This document shows, in pieces, positions 7,407 through 15,348 of a stretch of DNA of 17,282 bases; the first letter of the stretch is position 1, and each line of letters opens with the position of its first letter. Source of the stretch: Pseudomonadota bacterium (GTDB lineage: Bacteria > Pseudomonadota > Alphaproteobacteria > Rhizobiales > Kaistiaceae). The stretch lies in contig JAEWAD010000218.1 of assembly GCA_023391905.1 (NCBI GenBank), forward strand, positions 1 through 17,282, written 5' to 3'. The position numbers and the translations under genes are program-made. The notes under the pieces were generated by a model. It saw nothing but the letters and a program-made list of their open reading frames with translations. It did no database searches and had not been told where the DNA came from.

Positions 7407-8279
7407 GTGACGGAAGCGGCCGTCCCTTCGCCGAGCGCGCCGGATCCCGGGACGCTCGGCATCATCTGCGGCGGCGGCGCCTTTCCGCTGGTCGTCGCCG
7501 AGGCTGCGCTGAAGGCCGGCCGCAAGGTCTTCCTGCTTCCGATCTATGGTTTCGCGGAAGCCGCCACCGTCGAGCGCTATCCGCATGAGTGGATCCATAT
7601 CGGCGCCTTCGGCAAGCTCTCCGCCGTGCTCCGTCGCAACAACTGCCGGCAGGTGGTGTTCGTCGGCACGGTGCTCCGTCCCAGCATTACCAAGCTTCGG
7701 GTCGACTGGGGCTCGCTCAAGCTGCTTCCGCGGGTGCTCGGCATGTTCCGGGGCGGCGACGACCATCTTTTGACTTCGGTCGGTCGCATCTTCGAGGAAC
7801 ATGGCTTCGAGCTGGTCGGCGCGCATGAGATCGCGCCGGACATCCTGGTCCCACGCGGTACGCTCGGCGCGCACCAGCCGAGTGCGAAGGATCTGGACGA
7901 TGCGCATTTCGGGCTTGAGGTCATCCGCGCCCTTGGCCAATACGACATCGGACAGGGCGTCGTCGTCGGTGGGCGGCATGTGCTTGCCGTCGAGGCGGCC
8001 GAGGGGACGGACCTGATGCTGGAACGGTGTCGCGTGTTGCGCGCCAACGGCCGCATCAAGCTCCGCGACAAGGCGGGCCTTCTCGTCAAGGCGCCGAAGC
8101 CGGGCCAGAACCGGCGTCTCGACCTGCCGTCGATCGGCCCGCGCACCGTCGAACTCGCCGCCGAGGCCGGTCTGGCCGGCGTCGCGGTCGAGGCGGGCGG
8201 TGTCATCGCGGCCAATATCGAGGACATCGTGCGCATCGCCGACGAGAAGGGCCTTTTCGTGATCGGGCTCGATCGATGA
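7407..8279 (+). CDS. lpxI: UDP-2,3-diacylglucosamine pyrophosphatase LpxI
   Basis: Hydrolyses UDP-2,3-diacylglucosamine to lipid X and UMP, the role LpxH plays in E. coli; LpxI is the alphaproteobacterial enzyme, defined in Caulobacter crescentus. The 290-residue product has the N-terminal nucleotide-type loop GIICGGGAFPLVVAE (from residue 18), the central segment TSVGRIFEEHGFELVGAHE, and the C-terminal KAPKPGQNRRLDLPSIGP near 229-246. The conserved acidic residue in LDLP (D239) is a candidate for the Caulobacter catalytic aspartate; the QD seen in many homologues is QN here (N235). The start is GTG, 10 bases after the lpxA stop; the nearby ATG at 7399 is in another frame. About 16 poorly conserved residues precede the core. 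Its stop overlaps the lpxB start. Confidence 0.94.
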   Translation: MTEAAVPSPSAPDPGTLGIICGGGAFPLVVAEAALKAGRKVFLLPIYGFAEAATVERYPHEWIHIGAFGKLSAVLRRNNCRQVVFVGTVLRPSITKLRVDWGSLKLLPRVLGMFRGGDDHLLTSVGRIFEEHGFELVGAHEIAPDILVPRGTLGAHQPSAKDLDDAHFGLEVIRALGQYDIGQGVVVGGRHVLAVEAAEGTDLMLERCRVLRANGRIKLRDKAGLLVKAPKPGQNRRLDLPSIGPRTVELAAEAGLAGVAVEAGGVIAANIEDIVRIADEKGLFVIGLDR

Positions 8280-9460
8280 ACCTGCCGGCCGCGCGTCCGC
8301 TCGACATCTTCGTCATTGCCGGCGAGGAATCCGGCGACATTCTCGGCGCAGGGCTGATGCGGGCGCTGGATGGTCGCTGGAACGGTCCGTTGGCGTTTCG
8401 CGGCGTCGGCGGCCATCGCATGATCGGGGAGGGGCTCAGGAGCCTCTATCCGATGGACGACCTGACCGCGATGGGGTTCGCGGCGGTCATCGCAAAGCTG
8501 CCGACAATCCTGAAGCGGATGAAGCAGACGGTCGAGGCGATCGTCGCCAATCCGCCGGATGTCCTGGTGCTCGTCGATGCGCAGGACTTCAATCGCCGCG
8601 TCGCCGGCCGGGTTCGCAAGCGTCTGCCGAATCTGCCGATCGTGAAATATGTGGCGCCGACAGTCTGGGCCTGGCGGCCGGGGCGGGCGCGGAAGATGCA
8701 TGGCACGATCGACCACGTGCTGGCGCTGCTGCCCTTCGAGCCCGAGGTGATGCGTCGCCTCGGCGGCCCGGCGACGACCTATGTCGGCCATCCGCTCTTG
8801 AGCGAGATTCCGGAGCTGCAGCCGACCGCCGCCGATCTCGCCGTGCGCAACGGCGCGCGGCCGACCATCCTCGTCCTGCCCGGCAGCCGGCGCATGGAGC
8901 TTTCGCGCCTTTCTGGCCCGTTCGGCGAAGCGCTCGAACTGCTGAAGACGCGGGGACAGGAATTCGACCTGGTGCTGCCGACCCTGCCGCGCCTCGAGGC
9001 CATGGTGCGCGAGGCGACGCGCGGCTGGCCAGTCCAGCCCGCGATCGTCACCGGAGAGGAAGCCAAGCTCGCTGCCTTCCGACGGGCGCGGGTGGCGCTC
9101 GCGGCCTCCGGCACGGTGACGCTGGAGCTCGCGCTCGCCGGCGTGCCGCTCGTCGCCGGTTACCGGGTCTCCGATTGGGAGGCGCAGCTTGCCAAACGCT
9201 TCATCGTCGGCCGCTTCGCGACGCTTCCGAACATCATTCTCGACGGCCCCTTTGTGCCGGAGCTGATCCAGCACGACTGCACGCCGGAAAAGCTGGCCGA
9301 CGCCTTGCAGCCGCTGATCGCCGACGGTCCGGCGCGGCAGGCGCAGCTCGACGGCTTCGCGCGGCTCGACGCGCTGATGAGCACCGGTGGCGTGCCGCCC
9401 TCCGAACGCGCCGCGGCGGCTGTGCTCGCCGTGCTGGCGCAGGCTCGCGCCGAAGGCTGA
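8276..9460 (+). CDS. lpxB: Lipid-A-disaccharide synthase
   Basis: Membrane-associated GT19 glycosyltransferase that joins lipid X to UDP-2,3-diacylglucosamine, giving the beta-1,6 disaccharide of lipid A. The 394-residue protein has the N-terminal motif IAGEESGDILGAGL (residues 14-27), DAQDFNRRVA and VAPTVWAWRPGR in the first half, VGHPL before the second half, LPGSRRMEL starting at 201, and AASGTVTLE at 276-284. These are the usual LpxB landmarks (AGEASGD and LPGSR in E. coli). The ATG overlaps the lpxI stop as ATGA, showing translational coupling. It is the last gene of the operon; the next gene is convergent, with a bidirectional terminator between. Confidence 0.97.
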   Translation: MNLPAARPLDIFVIAGEESGDILGAGLMRALDGRWNGPLAFRGVGGHRMIGEGLRSLYPMDDLTAMGFAAVIAKLPTILKRMKQTVEAIVANPPDVLVLVDAQDFNRRVAGRVRKRLPNLPIVKYVAPTVWAWRPGRARKMHGTIDHVLALLPFEPEVMRRLGGPATTYVGHPLLSEIPELQPTAADLAVRNGARPTILVLPGSRRMELSRLSGPFGEALELLKTRGQEFDLVLPTLPRLEAMVREATRGWPVQPAIVTGEEAKLAAFRRARVALAASGTVTLELALAGVPLVAGYRVSDWEAQLAKRFIVGRFATLPNIILDGPFVPELIQHDCTPEKLADALQPLIADGPARQAQLDGFARLDALMSTGGVPPSERAAAAVLAVLAQARAEG

Positions 9461-9504
9461 CGCGCAGCGGGCAACGGCATGTCCTGGGGGACACCGTCGC
9501 ATCC

Positions 9505-9556
9505 GCCTCTCTAGCCCATCGCTGCGAAAGCAGGGATCCACGGAACGAGGGATGAC
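9505..9556. repeat. Probable relic of a dispersed palindromic repeat (PAFAGMT type)
   Basis: The 9461-9604 gap contains CTGCGAAAGCAG (9522-9533) followed by GGATCCA and GGGATGACGG (9549-9558). One strand would encode SLRKQGS, the other WIPAFAAMG. Such peptides are the familiar false translations of interspersed repeats built on GCGAAAGC-GGATCC in many proteobacteria. The copy looks shortened, as the second hairpin arm is missing. Identification rests on memory of the family, not on a search. Confidence 0.45.
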
Positions 9557-9604
9557 GGCTTGGGTTGGCGCGCGTCCAACGGTGCCCAACATCGAAAACA
9601 ACAA

Positions 9605-9630
9605 AAAAGGGCGCCCGAGGGCGCCCTTTT
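9605..9630. terminator. Bidirectional terminator between lpxB and gltA
   Basis: AAAAGGGCGCCC and GGGCGCCCTTTT are perfect reverse complements separated by GA, giving an effective 11-bp stem with loop CGAG. The right side ends in TTTT and the left begins with an A run (9603-9608), so the hairpin has a U tract on both strands. It lies 144 bases after lpxB and 20 bases beyond the gltA stop, suited to end both convergent transcripts. Confidence 0.9.
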
Positions 9631-9650
9631 CAATTTCCGTGGTCGAAGGC

Positions 9651-10943
9651 TCAGTGGCGCTTCGAGACCGGGATGTAGTCGCGTTCCGTCGCGCCGGTGT
9701 AGAGCTGGCGCGGGCGGCCGATGCGCTGGCTCGGATCCTCGACCATTTCCTTCCACTGCGCGATCCAGCCGACGGTGCGGGCGAGCGCGAACAGCACGGT
9801 GAACATGGTCGTCGGGAAGCCGAGCGCCTTCAGCGTGATGCCGGAGTAGAAGTCGATGTTCGGGTAGAGCTTCTTCTCGACGAAATACTCGTCGTGCAGC
9901 GCGATGCGCTCCAGCTCCAGCGCCACCTCGAGGATCGGATCGTCGGTGATGCCGAGCTCGCCGAGCACCTCATGACAGGTCTTCTGCATGATCTTGGCGC
10001 GCGGGTCGTAGTTCTTGTAGACGCGGTGGCCAAAGCCCATCAGGCGGAACGGATCGTTCTTGTCCTTGGCGCGGGCGATATATTCGGGAATGCGATCAAC
10101 CGTGCCGATTTCGCGCAGCATGTTGAGCGCGGCCTCGTTGGCGCCACCATGGGCAGGGCCCCAGAGGCAAGCCACGCCGGCGGCGATACAGGCGAACGGG
10201 TTGGCGTCGGACGAGCCCGAGAGGCGAACGGTCGAGGTGGACGCATTCTGCTCGTGATCGGCATGCAGGGTGAAGATCAGGTCCATCGCGCGGGCGATTT
10301 CCGGGTTCACCTTGTACTCATCCGCCGGCACGGCGAAGCACATGCGCAGGAAGTTCGAGGCGTAGTCGAGCGAGTTCAGCGGATAAACGAAGGGCTGGCC
10401 GACATGGTACTTGTAGGCCATCGCGGCGATCGTCGGCATCTTGGCGATCAGGCGGAGCGAGGCCACCATGCGCTGATGCGGATCCGAGATGTCGGTCGAG
10501 TCATGGTAGAAGGCCGAAAGCGCGCCGACGACGCCAACCATGACGGACATCGGATGCGCGTCGCGGCGGAAGCCGGTGAAGAAGCGCGACATCTGCTCGT
10601 GCACCATCGTGTGGTAGGTCACGCGCTGATCGAAATCGGCTTTCTGGGCGGCGGTCGGAAGCTCGCCGTAGAGCAGGAGATAGCAGGTCTCCAGGAAGTC
10701 GCCGTTCTCGGCGAGCTGCTCGATCGGATAGCCACGATAGAGCAGGACGCCCTTGTCGCCGTCGATGAAGGTGATCTTGCTGTCGCAGGCGCCGGTGGAC
10801 GTGAAGCCGGGGTCATAGGTGAAGCGACCGGTCTTGGCGTAAAGCGAGCCGATGTCGATGACGTCCGGGCCGACGGTACCTTGCTTGATGCCGAAGTCCC
10901 AGCTCTCGTCACCGATCGTGAGTGTCGCCTTGGTTTCGCTCAT
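9651..10943 (-). CDS. gltA: Citrate synthase
   Basis: Condenses oxaloacetate with acetyl-CoA to citrate at the entry of the TCA cycle. The 430-residue protein has the length of the type II (hexameric, NADH-sensitive) bacterial form. The catalytic triad expected from E. coli (H264, H305, D362) is present as H265 in WGPAHGGANE, H306 in GFGHRVYKNYDPR, and D364 in YPNIDFYSG. LHADHEQNASTSTVR lies at 226-240. The start is clear: AAGGGGG lies eight bases upstream of the ATG on this strand. It follows gltX in the same direction after a 213-base gap containing a probable terminator hairpin and a possible promoter, so it is likely an independent transcript. Its 3' end meets a bidirectional terminator. 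Confidence 0.98.
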   Translation of the reverse strand: MSETKATLTIGDESWDFGIKQGTVGPDVIDIGSLYAKTGRFTYDPGFTSTGACDSKITFIDGDKGVLLYRGYPIEQLAENGDFLETCYLLLYGELPTAAQKADFDQRVTYHTMVHEQMSRFFTGFRRDAHPMSVMVGVVGALSAFYHDSTDISDPHQRMVASLRLIAKMPTIAAMAYKYHVGQPFVYPLNSLDYASNFLRMCFAVPADEYKVNPEIARAMDLIFTLHADHEQNASTSTVRLSGSSDANPFACIAAGVACLWGPAHGGANEAALNMLREIGTVDRIPEYIARAKDKNDPFRLMGFGHRVYKNYDPRAKIMQKTCHEVLGELGITDDPILEVALELERIALHDEYFVEKKLYPNIDFYSGITLKALGFPTTMFTVLFALARTVGWIAQWKEMVEDPSQRIGRPRQLYTGATERDYIPVSKRH

Positions 10944-11078
10944 GAAACCTACCCCCTTGCAGAATTGTTGGATCGGGCGGGTGTTGGCGCGTCGGTCGCC
11001 AATGCGGCGAGGGGCGCGCTACCGGAGAAATTAACGGCCCTTTGGGTATCCGATTTATTGCATCGCGGCAAGCGTTCT

Positions 11079-11102
11079 GAAACCCAGCTATTATAAGGTT
11101 TC
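11079..11102 (-). promoter_or_regulatory. Possible gltA promoter: TATAAT inside an inverted repeat
   Basis: On the gltA strand a perfect TATAAT (+ strand ATTATA, 11090-11095) sits inside GAAACC-N12-GGTTTC, a 6-bp exact inverted repeat. It would give a 5' leader of about 140 bases. At 17-bp spacing the -35 would be CCGTTC, a poor match, so an activator or a different start is possible. The rest of the 213-base gap shows nothing else I can name. Confidence 0.35.
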
Positions 11103-11116
11103 GATAGTAAGCGAAC

Positions 11117-11150
11117 GGCGCGGCGGACGCCCGAAAACGCCCGCCGCGCC
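11117..11150 (-). terminator. GC-rich hairpin after gltX, possible terminator
   Basis: GGCGCGGCGG (11117-11126) and CCGCCGCGCC (11141-11150) are exact reverse complements with a 14-base loop that can pair two further bases. It begins seven bases beyond the gltX stop on the - strand. No U run follows (GTTCGCTTAC), so it may be a transcript-end stabiliser or a weak terminator rather than a strong one. Confidence 0.5.
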
Positions 11151-11156
11151 CGCGAT

Positions 11157-12578
11157 TCAGATCATCTGGTCGGCGATGCGGCCGAGGCTCTCGTCGCGGC
11201 CGAGCACGATCAGAACGTCAAAGATTCCGGGGGAAGTGGCGCGGCCCGTCAGCGCTGCGCGCAGCGGCTGGGCGATCTTGCCGAGCTTCAGCTCGCGCGT
11301 TTCGGCGAACGCCTTCACAGCGGCCTCGGTCGATTCGACGGTCCAGTCGGCGACGCCCTCAAGCACCGCGTGCACGTCCTTGAGCAGGTTGCGCGCCGGC
11401 AAGTCGAGGATGGTGGTCGCCTTTTCGTCGAGGCTGAGTGGGCGCTGCACCATGAGGAAGTTGGCGCCGTCCTTCAGCTCGACCAGCGTCTTGGCGCGCT
11501 CCTTCAAACCGGGGAGGGCGAGGCGCAGCTGCTCCGTCTTTTCCGGAGTCAGGGCGACGGACATCGCCTCGCCGCCCGGCAGGTAGGGCAGCGTGTCGAG
11601 GAAGGTCTGCATCAGCGTCGCGTCGTCGGTGGCGCGCATGTAGTGGCCGTTCAGGTTCTCGAGCTTGGCGAAGTCGAAGCGCGAGGCCGAGCGGCCGACG
11701 TCGTCGATGTCGAACCACTCGATCATCTGCTCGAGCGACATGATCTCGTCGTCGCCATGCGCCCAGCCGAGGCGCACGAGATAGTTGCGCATCGCCTCCG
11801 GCAGGTAGCCCATGGCGCGGTAGGCGTCGACGCCGAGCGCGCCGTGACGCTTCGACAGCTTCGCGCCGTCCGAGCCATGGATCAGCGGGATGTGCGCCAT
11901 CACCGGCACCTCCCAGCCCATCGCCTGGTAGATGATCATCTGCCGGGCGGCATTGGTCAGGTGGTCGTCGCCGCGGATGACGTTGGCCACGCCCATGTCG
12001 TGGTCGTCGACGACGACCGAGAGCATGTAGGTCGGGTTGCCGTCGGAACGCAGCAGCACGAGGTCGTCGAGATCCTTGTTCGGGATCACGACGCGGCCCT
12101 GCACGCGGTCCTCGATCACGGTCTCGCCGTCGAGCGGCGTCTTGATGCGGATGGCGGGCTTGACGCCGGCCGGCGCCTCGGACGGGTCGCGGTCGCGCCA
12201 GGTGCCGTCATAGCGCGGGGCGCGGCCCTCGGCGCGCGCCATCTCGCGCATCTCGTCGAGCTCCGCGGGCGTGCAGTAGCAGCGATAGGCCTTGCCGGCG
12301 GCGAGCAGCTCTTCGACCACCTCGCGATGGCGCGGCGCGCGGGCGAACTGGAACACCGTCTCGCCCTCCCAGTCGAGGCCGAGCCACTTCAGGCCGTCGA
12401 TGATGGCGTCGATCGCCGCCTCGGTGGAGCGTTCGCGGTCGGTGTCCTCGATCCGCAGCAGCATCTTGCCGCCCGTATGCTTCGCATAGAGCCAGTTGAA
12501 CAGGGCTGTGCGCCCGCCGCCGATGTGCAGGAAGCCGGTGGGCGAGGGAGCGAAACGGGTGACGACCGGTTTGGACAT
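11157..12578 (-). CDS. gltX: Glutamate--tRNA ligase
   Basis: Class I aminoacyl-tRNA synthetase charging tRNA-Glu, and in many alphaproteobacteria also involved in tRNA-Gln misacylation with GatCAB. The 473-residue product starts at MSKPVVTRFAPSPTG. The HIGH-type motif is HIGG at 18-21, and the KMSKS-type motif is KLSKR at 240-244. RIEDTDRERS at 42-51 and GNPTYMLSVVVDDHDMGV at 180-197 are typical catalytic-domain segments. Of the zinc ligands known in E. coli GltX only the CYC pair (C100, C102) is seen; the later C and H are missing from the corresponding loop. Upstream in-frame extension is rejected because the conserved N-terminus begins at this Met. The ribosome-binding site is poor (GGAA 10 bases upstream). 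Many alphaproteobacteria have two gltX genes; which paralogue this is cannot be proven here. Confidence 0.96.
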   Translation of the reverse strand: MSKPVVTRFAPSPTGFLHIGGGRTALFNWLYAKHTGGKMLLRIEDTDRERSTEAAIDAIIDGLKWLGLDWEGETVFQFARAPRHREVVEELLAAGKAYRCYCTPAELDEMREMARAEGRAPRYDGTWRDRDPSEAPAGVKPAIRIKTPLDGETVIEDRVQGRVVIPNKDLDDLVLLRSDGNPTYMLSVVVDDHDMGVANVIRGDDHLTNAARQMIIYQAMGWEVPVMAHIPLIHGSDGAKLSKRHGALGVDAYRAMGYLPEAMRNYLVRLGWAHGDDEIMSLEQMIEWFDIDDVGRSASRFDFAKLENLNGHYMRATDDATLMQTFLDTLPYLPGGEAMSVALTPEKTEQLRLALPGLKERAKTLVELKDGANFLMVQRPLSLDEKATTILDLPARNLLKDVHAVLEGVADWTVESTEAAVKAFAETRELKLGKIAQPLRAALTGRATSPGIFDVLIVLGRDESLGRIADQMI

Positions 12579-12601
12579 GGGGGAGTTCCAGATGTGCTTG
12601 A

Positions 12602-12616
12602 GGCCGCGACGCGGCC
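12602..12616. repeat. 15-base palindrome in the gltX-comEC divergent gap
   Basis: GGCCGCG-A-CGCGGCC is a perfect 7-bp inverted repeat with one central base. It lies 23 bases upstream of the gltX ATG, in the 112-base gap between divergent gltX and comEC. It could be an operator or a leader hairpin. In GC-rich DNA a chance origin is quite possible. I see no convincing promoter in this gap. Confidence 0.3.
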
Positions 12617-12690
12617 CCGGATTCTCGCCACTCGGCGATCTGTGGCCGGTCATGTAGCATAGGGGCGTGCTTGGGCGAAAGGCGGGGGCC

Positions 12691-15300
12691 ATGGCCGAAA
12701 GCGATCCGCGCGGGATTGGGGGCGTCCGCGATCCGCCCGAGGCTGGCCAAGCCCTCCGCGAGCTCGCCCCGGACGCCCCCGTCGCGATGCGCATCGCCGC
12801 CTGGGGCGATCGCTTCCGGACCGGCGCCGGCGCGTGGCTGGAGCGCGAAATCGAGGCCGGACGCGGCTTCCTGTGGCTGCCGGTCGCCTTCGGCGCCGGG
12901 ACACTCGCCTATTTCGCGCTGCCCTCCGAACCCTCGGCCATCGCGCTCTTGCTTCTGGCGCTAGCGCTCTGGGGGCTCGCGCTCGCGCGCCGCCATCGCA
13001 CAACCGCCGTCCGCCTGGTCATGATCCTGGCCATGGCGGCGAGCGGCGCGGCGGCGATCAAGCTGCGCACGGATTATCTCGCCACCCTCGTGCTGGAGCG
13101 CCAGGTATCGGGAACGCTGACCGGCTGGGTCGAGGAGCGCAAGGCCCGCCGCGGCGGCTATCGGCTGACCATCCGGGTCGCGAGCCTCGACGTCAAGCGG
13201 GTGGAGACGGTCCCGCAGCGGGTCAATGTCACGGTCCGGGGCAAGGATGTTCCGCGCGTCGGCGAGGGCGTCAGGCTGCTGGCGCGGCTCCGCCCGGCCT
13301 CCGGCCCGGTCCTGCCCGGCGGCTATGATTTCGCGCGCGATTCCTATTATCGCGGCATCGGCGCGACCGGCTTCGCCTATGGCGCGGCGACGCGGATCGA
13401 TCTCGGGCCGGCGCCGCTGTCGATCCGGCTGCGTGCGCCGCTGGAGCTCGTGCGCGAGGCGATCCGGACGCGGATCGCCGATACGCTCACCGGCGACACC
13501 CGCCACGTCGCGACGGCGCTGATCATCGGCGACGCCGGCGGGCTTTCCGAGACAACGGAAGAGGAACTGCGCGACTCGGGCCTCGCCCACGTGCTCTCGG
13601 TCTCCGGGCTGCACATGGCGATCGTCTCCGGCTTCATCTTCTGCGTGGTCCGCGCCGGGCTGGCGCTGTCGCCGGCGCTCGCGCTCCGCCATCCGATCCG
13701 CAAATGGGCGGCGGTCGCGGCCCTGCTGCTGACCGGTTTCTATCTGCTGATCTCCGGCCTCGACGTCGCGGCGCAGCGCTCCTTCATCATGATGGCGATC
13801 GCCTATCTCGCCATCCTCGTCGACCGGCGGGCGATCTCGATGCGCAATGTCGCGCTGGCGGCGCTTGTCATCCTGGCGCTCGCGCCGGAGAGCATCCTGT
13901 CCGCGAGCTTCCAGATGTCGTTCGCCGCGACGATGGCGCTCGTCGCCGGCTTCGAGTGGATCGCGGCGCGCCGGCGCTCGCCGGAGGGCAGGGGCGCGCT
14001 GCCGCGCGGTCGCGTGGCGGTGGCGTCGCGCTGGGCGGGAATCTTCATCGGTGGCATGGTGGCGACGTCGCTGCTCGGCGGGCTCGGCACCACGCCCTTC
14101 GCGCTCTATCACTTCCAGCGCATGGCGCCGCTCTCGATCCTCGCCAATGTCGCGGCGATGCCGATCACCGACTTTCTCGTCATGCCGGCCGCGCTGCTCG
14201 CCGTCCTCGCCATGCCGTTCGGGCTCGAGGCGCCGCTCCTCGTCGCGGTCGGATGGGGAGTCGACGCGATGCTCGTCGTCGCCGCGACCGTCAGCGCCTG
14301 GTCGGCCCATTCGGGGATGGCGGCCATGCCGGGCGCGGCGGCGCTCCTCCTCTTCGTCGGCGGCTTCGTCTGGCTGGTGGTCTGGCGCGAGCGCTGGCGG
14401 CTCGCTGGGCTCGTGCCGATGGCGGCCGGAGGATTGATGGCGTTCCTGCCGGCGCAGCCGGACCTTCTCGTCAGCGGCGACGGCCGGCAGCTGGCGCTCC
14501 GCGGCGCGGACGGCCGCTACCAGATCGTCGCCGCGAAGCAGGATCGCTTCACCACCAGCCTGTGGCTGCGCGCCGATGGCGATCCGCGCGACGCGGCCGG
14601 TCCCGGCGTCGTCCGCAAGGAGGGCTGCGATGCGGCGGGCTGCATCGGCCTCCTGCCCACCGGCCCGCTGGTGGCGCTCGCCCTCGATCGTGCCGCCTTC
14701 GAAGAGGACTGCCGTCGCGCGATGCTGGTGGTGACGCCGCTTGCCGCGCCCGAGCATTGCGGCGCGCATGCGATCGTCATCGATCGCACCGTCCTTGCCC
14801 GTTCCGGCGCCATCGCGCTTTCCTATCGGGACGGCGCGCTCCTGGCCGTGCCGCAAGCGACGAGCGAGGATCAACCCGAGGCCGTGGCGGACCCGGCCGC
14901 GCGCGACGGTGGCGAGGGCGTGTCGGCGGAGACGGCGCTGGACACCCGGGCGGCGGCGCTGCCAGAACCGGGCGGGGCGGCGGATGAAGAGGGCAATTTC
15001 CCCGCCGAGCCGGAGGCGGGCGGGAGGGGCGATGCAACCTCCGACCTGGCCTCGCCGGCTCTACCGGCTCTACGGGCGTTGCCTGGACTTGCTGAGCCGC
15101 AAAGGTCCGACCCGCCGGACGAGCCTGTCTCACCAACGCGCTATGCCGGGATCGAACGTTCCGAGATGGACGAGGACGTCTTCGTCGCGCCGGCGGCCAT
15201 GACGGCCGACCCCGGCGCCGCGGCAATCGAACGGCTTGCCGCGCGCTTCGAAATCCGCGCGGCCTATGCGCCGGTGCGGCGGCCCTGGATGCCGCGCTAG
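12691..15300 (+). CDS. comEC: ComEC/Rec2 family DNA-uptake channel-like membrane protein
   Basis: Inner-membrane protein of the family that carries single-stranded DNA into the cytosol in natural transformation; competence in this organism is not shown. With the ATG at 12691 (AAAGGCGGGG upstream) it has 869 residues; a GTG at 12667 would add eight. N-terminal hydrophobic segments lie at about 55-110, then a soluble DUF4131-type region (about 125-230), then the Competence domain with its hallmark HVLSVSGLHM at 300-309 and many membrane segments to about residue 590. The C-terminal soluble part has cysteines (KEGCDAAGCIG, EEDC, EHCGAH) but no HxHxDH motif, so the metallo-beta-lactamase domain of Bacillus ComEC is absent, as I recall for rhizobial homologues. 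Residues about 721-825 are a Pro/Ala/Gly and acid-rich, probably disordered insert before a conserved-looking tail ending RPWMPR. It is convergent with lexA. Confidence 0.92.
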   Translation: MAESDPRGIGGVRDPPEAGQALRELAPDAPVAMRIAAWGDRFRTGAGAWLEREIEAGRGFLWLPVAFGAGTLAYFALPSEPSAIALLLLALALWGLALARRHRTTAVRLVMILAMAASGAAAIKLRTDYLATLVLERQVSGTLTGWVEERKARRGGYRLTIRVASLDVKRVETVPQRVNVTVRGKDVPRVGEGVRLLARLRPASGPVLPGGYDFARDSYYRGIGATGFAYGAATRIDLGPAPLSIRLRAPLELVREAIRTRIADTLTGDTRHVATALIIGDAGGLSETTEEELRDSGLAHVLSVSGLHMAIVSGFIFCVVRAGLALSPALALRHPIRKWAAVAALLLTGFYLLISGLDVAAQRSFIMMAIAYLAILVDRRAISMRNVALAALVILALAPESILSASFQMSFAATMALVAGFEWIAARRRSPEGRGALPRGRVAVASRWAGIFIGGMVATSLLGGLGTTPFALYHFQRMAPLSILANVAAMPITDFLVMPAALLAVLAMPFGLEAPLLVAVGWGVDAMLVVAATVSAWSAHSGMAAMPGAAALLLFVGGFVWLVVWRERWRLAGLVPMAAGGLMAFLPAQPDLLVSGDGRQLALRGADGRYQIVAAKQDRFTTSLWLRADGDPRDAAGPGVVRKEGCDAAGCIGLLPTGPLVALALDRAAFEEDCRRAMLVVTPLAAPEHCGAHAIVIDRTVLARSGAIALSYRDGALLAVPQATSEDQPEAVADPAARDGGEGVSAETALDTRAAALPEPGGAADEEGNFPAEPEAGGRGDATSDLASPALPALRALPGLAEPQRSDPPDEPVSPTRYAGIERSEMDEDVFVAPAAMTADPGAAAIERLAARFEIRAAYAPVRRPWMPR

Positions 15301-15348
15301 GGGACTTCCGTGCATCCTGGAAGCACCGAAGCGCCACAACTCTTTGCT

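Noticed and set aside
7577..9604. A 675-codon - strand frame across lpxI and lpxB
   Set aside because: No motif seen; both + strand genes are well supported; its first part is the false translation of a dispersed repeat.
9387..11096. A 569-codon + strand frame over gltA
   Set aside because: Antisense to citrate synthase; composition is shadow-like and it crosses a terminator.
12579..12794. N-terminal extension of GltX by 72 residues
   Set aside because: It overlaps the start of comEC and precedes the conserved MSKPVVTRFAPSPTG start.
12961..14874. A 637-codon open frame on the - strand inside comEC
   Set aside because: Arg/Glu/Asp/His-rich with no recognisable domain, wholly antisense to comEC, whose frame has clear family motifs.
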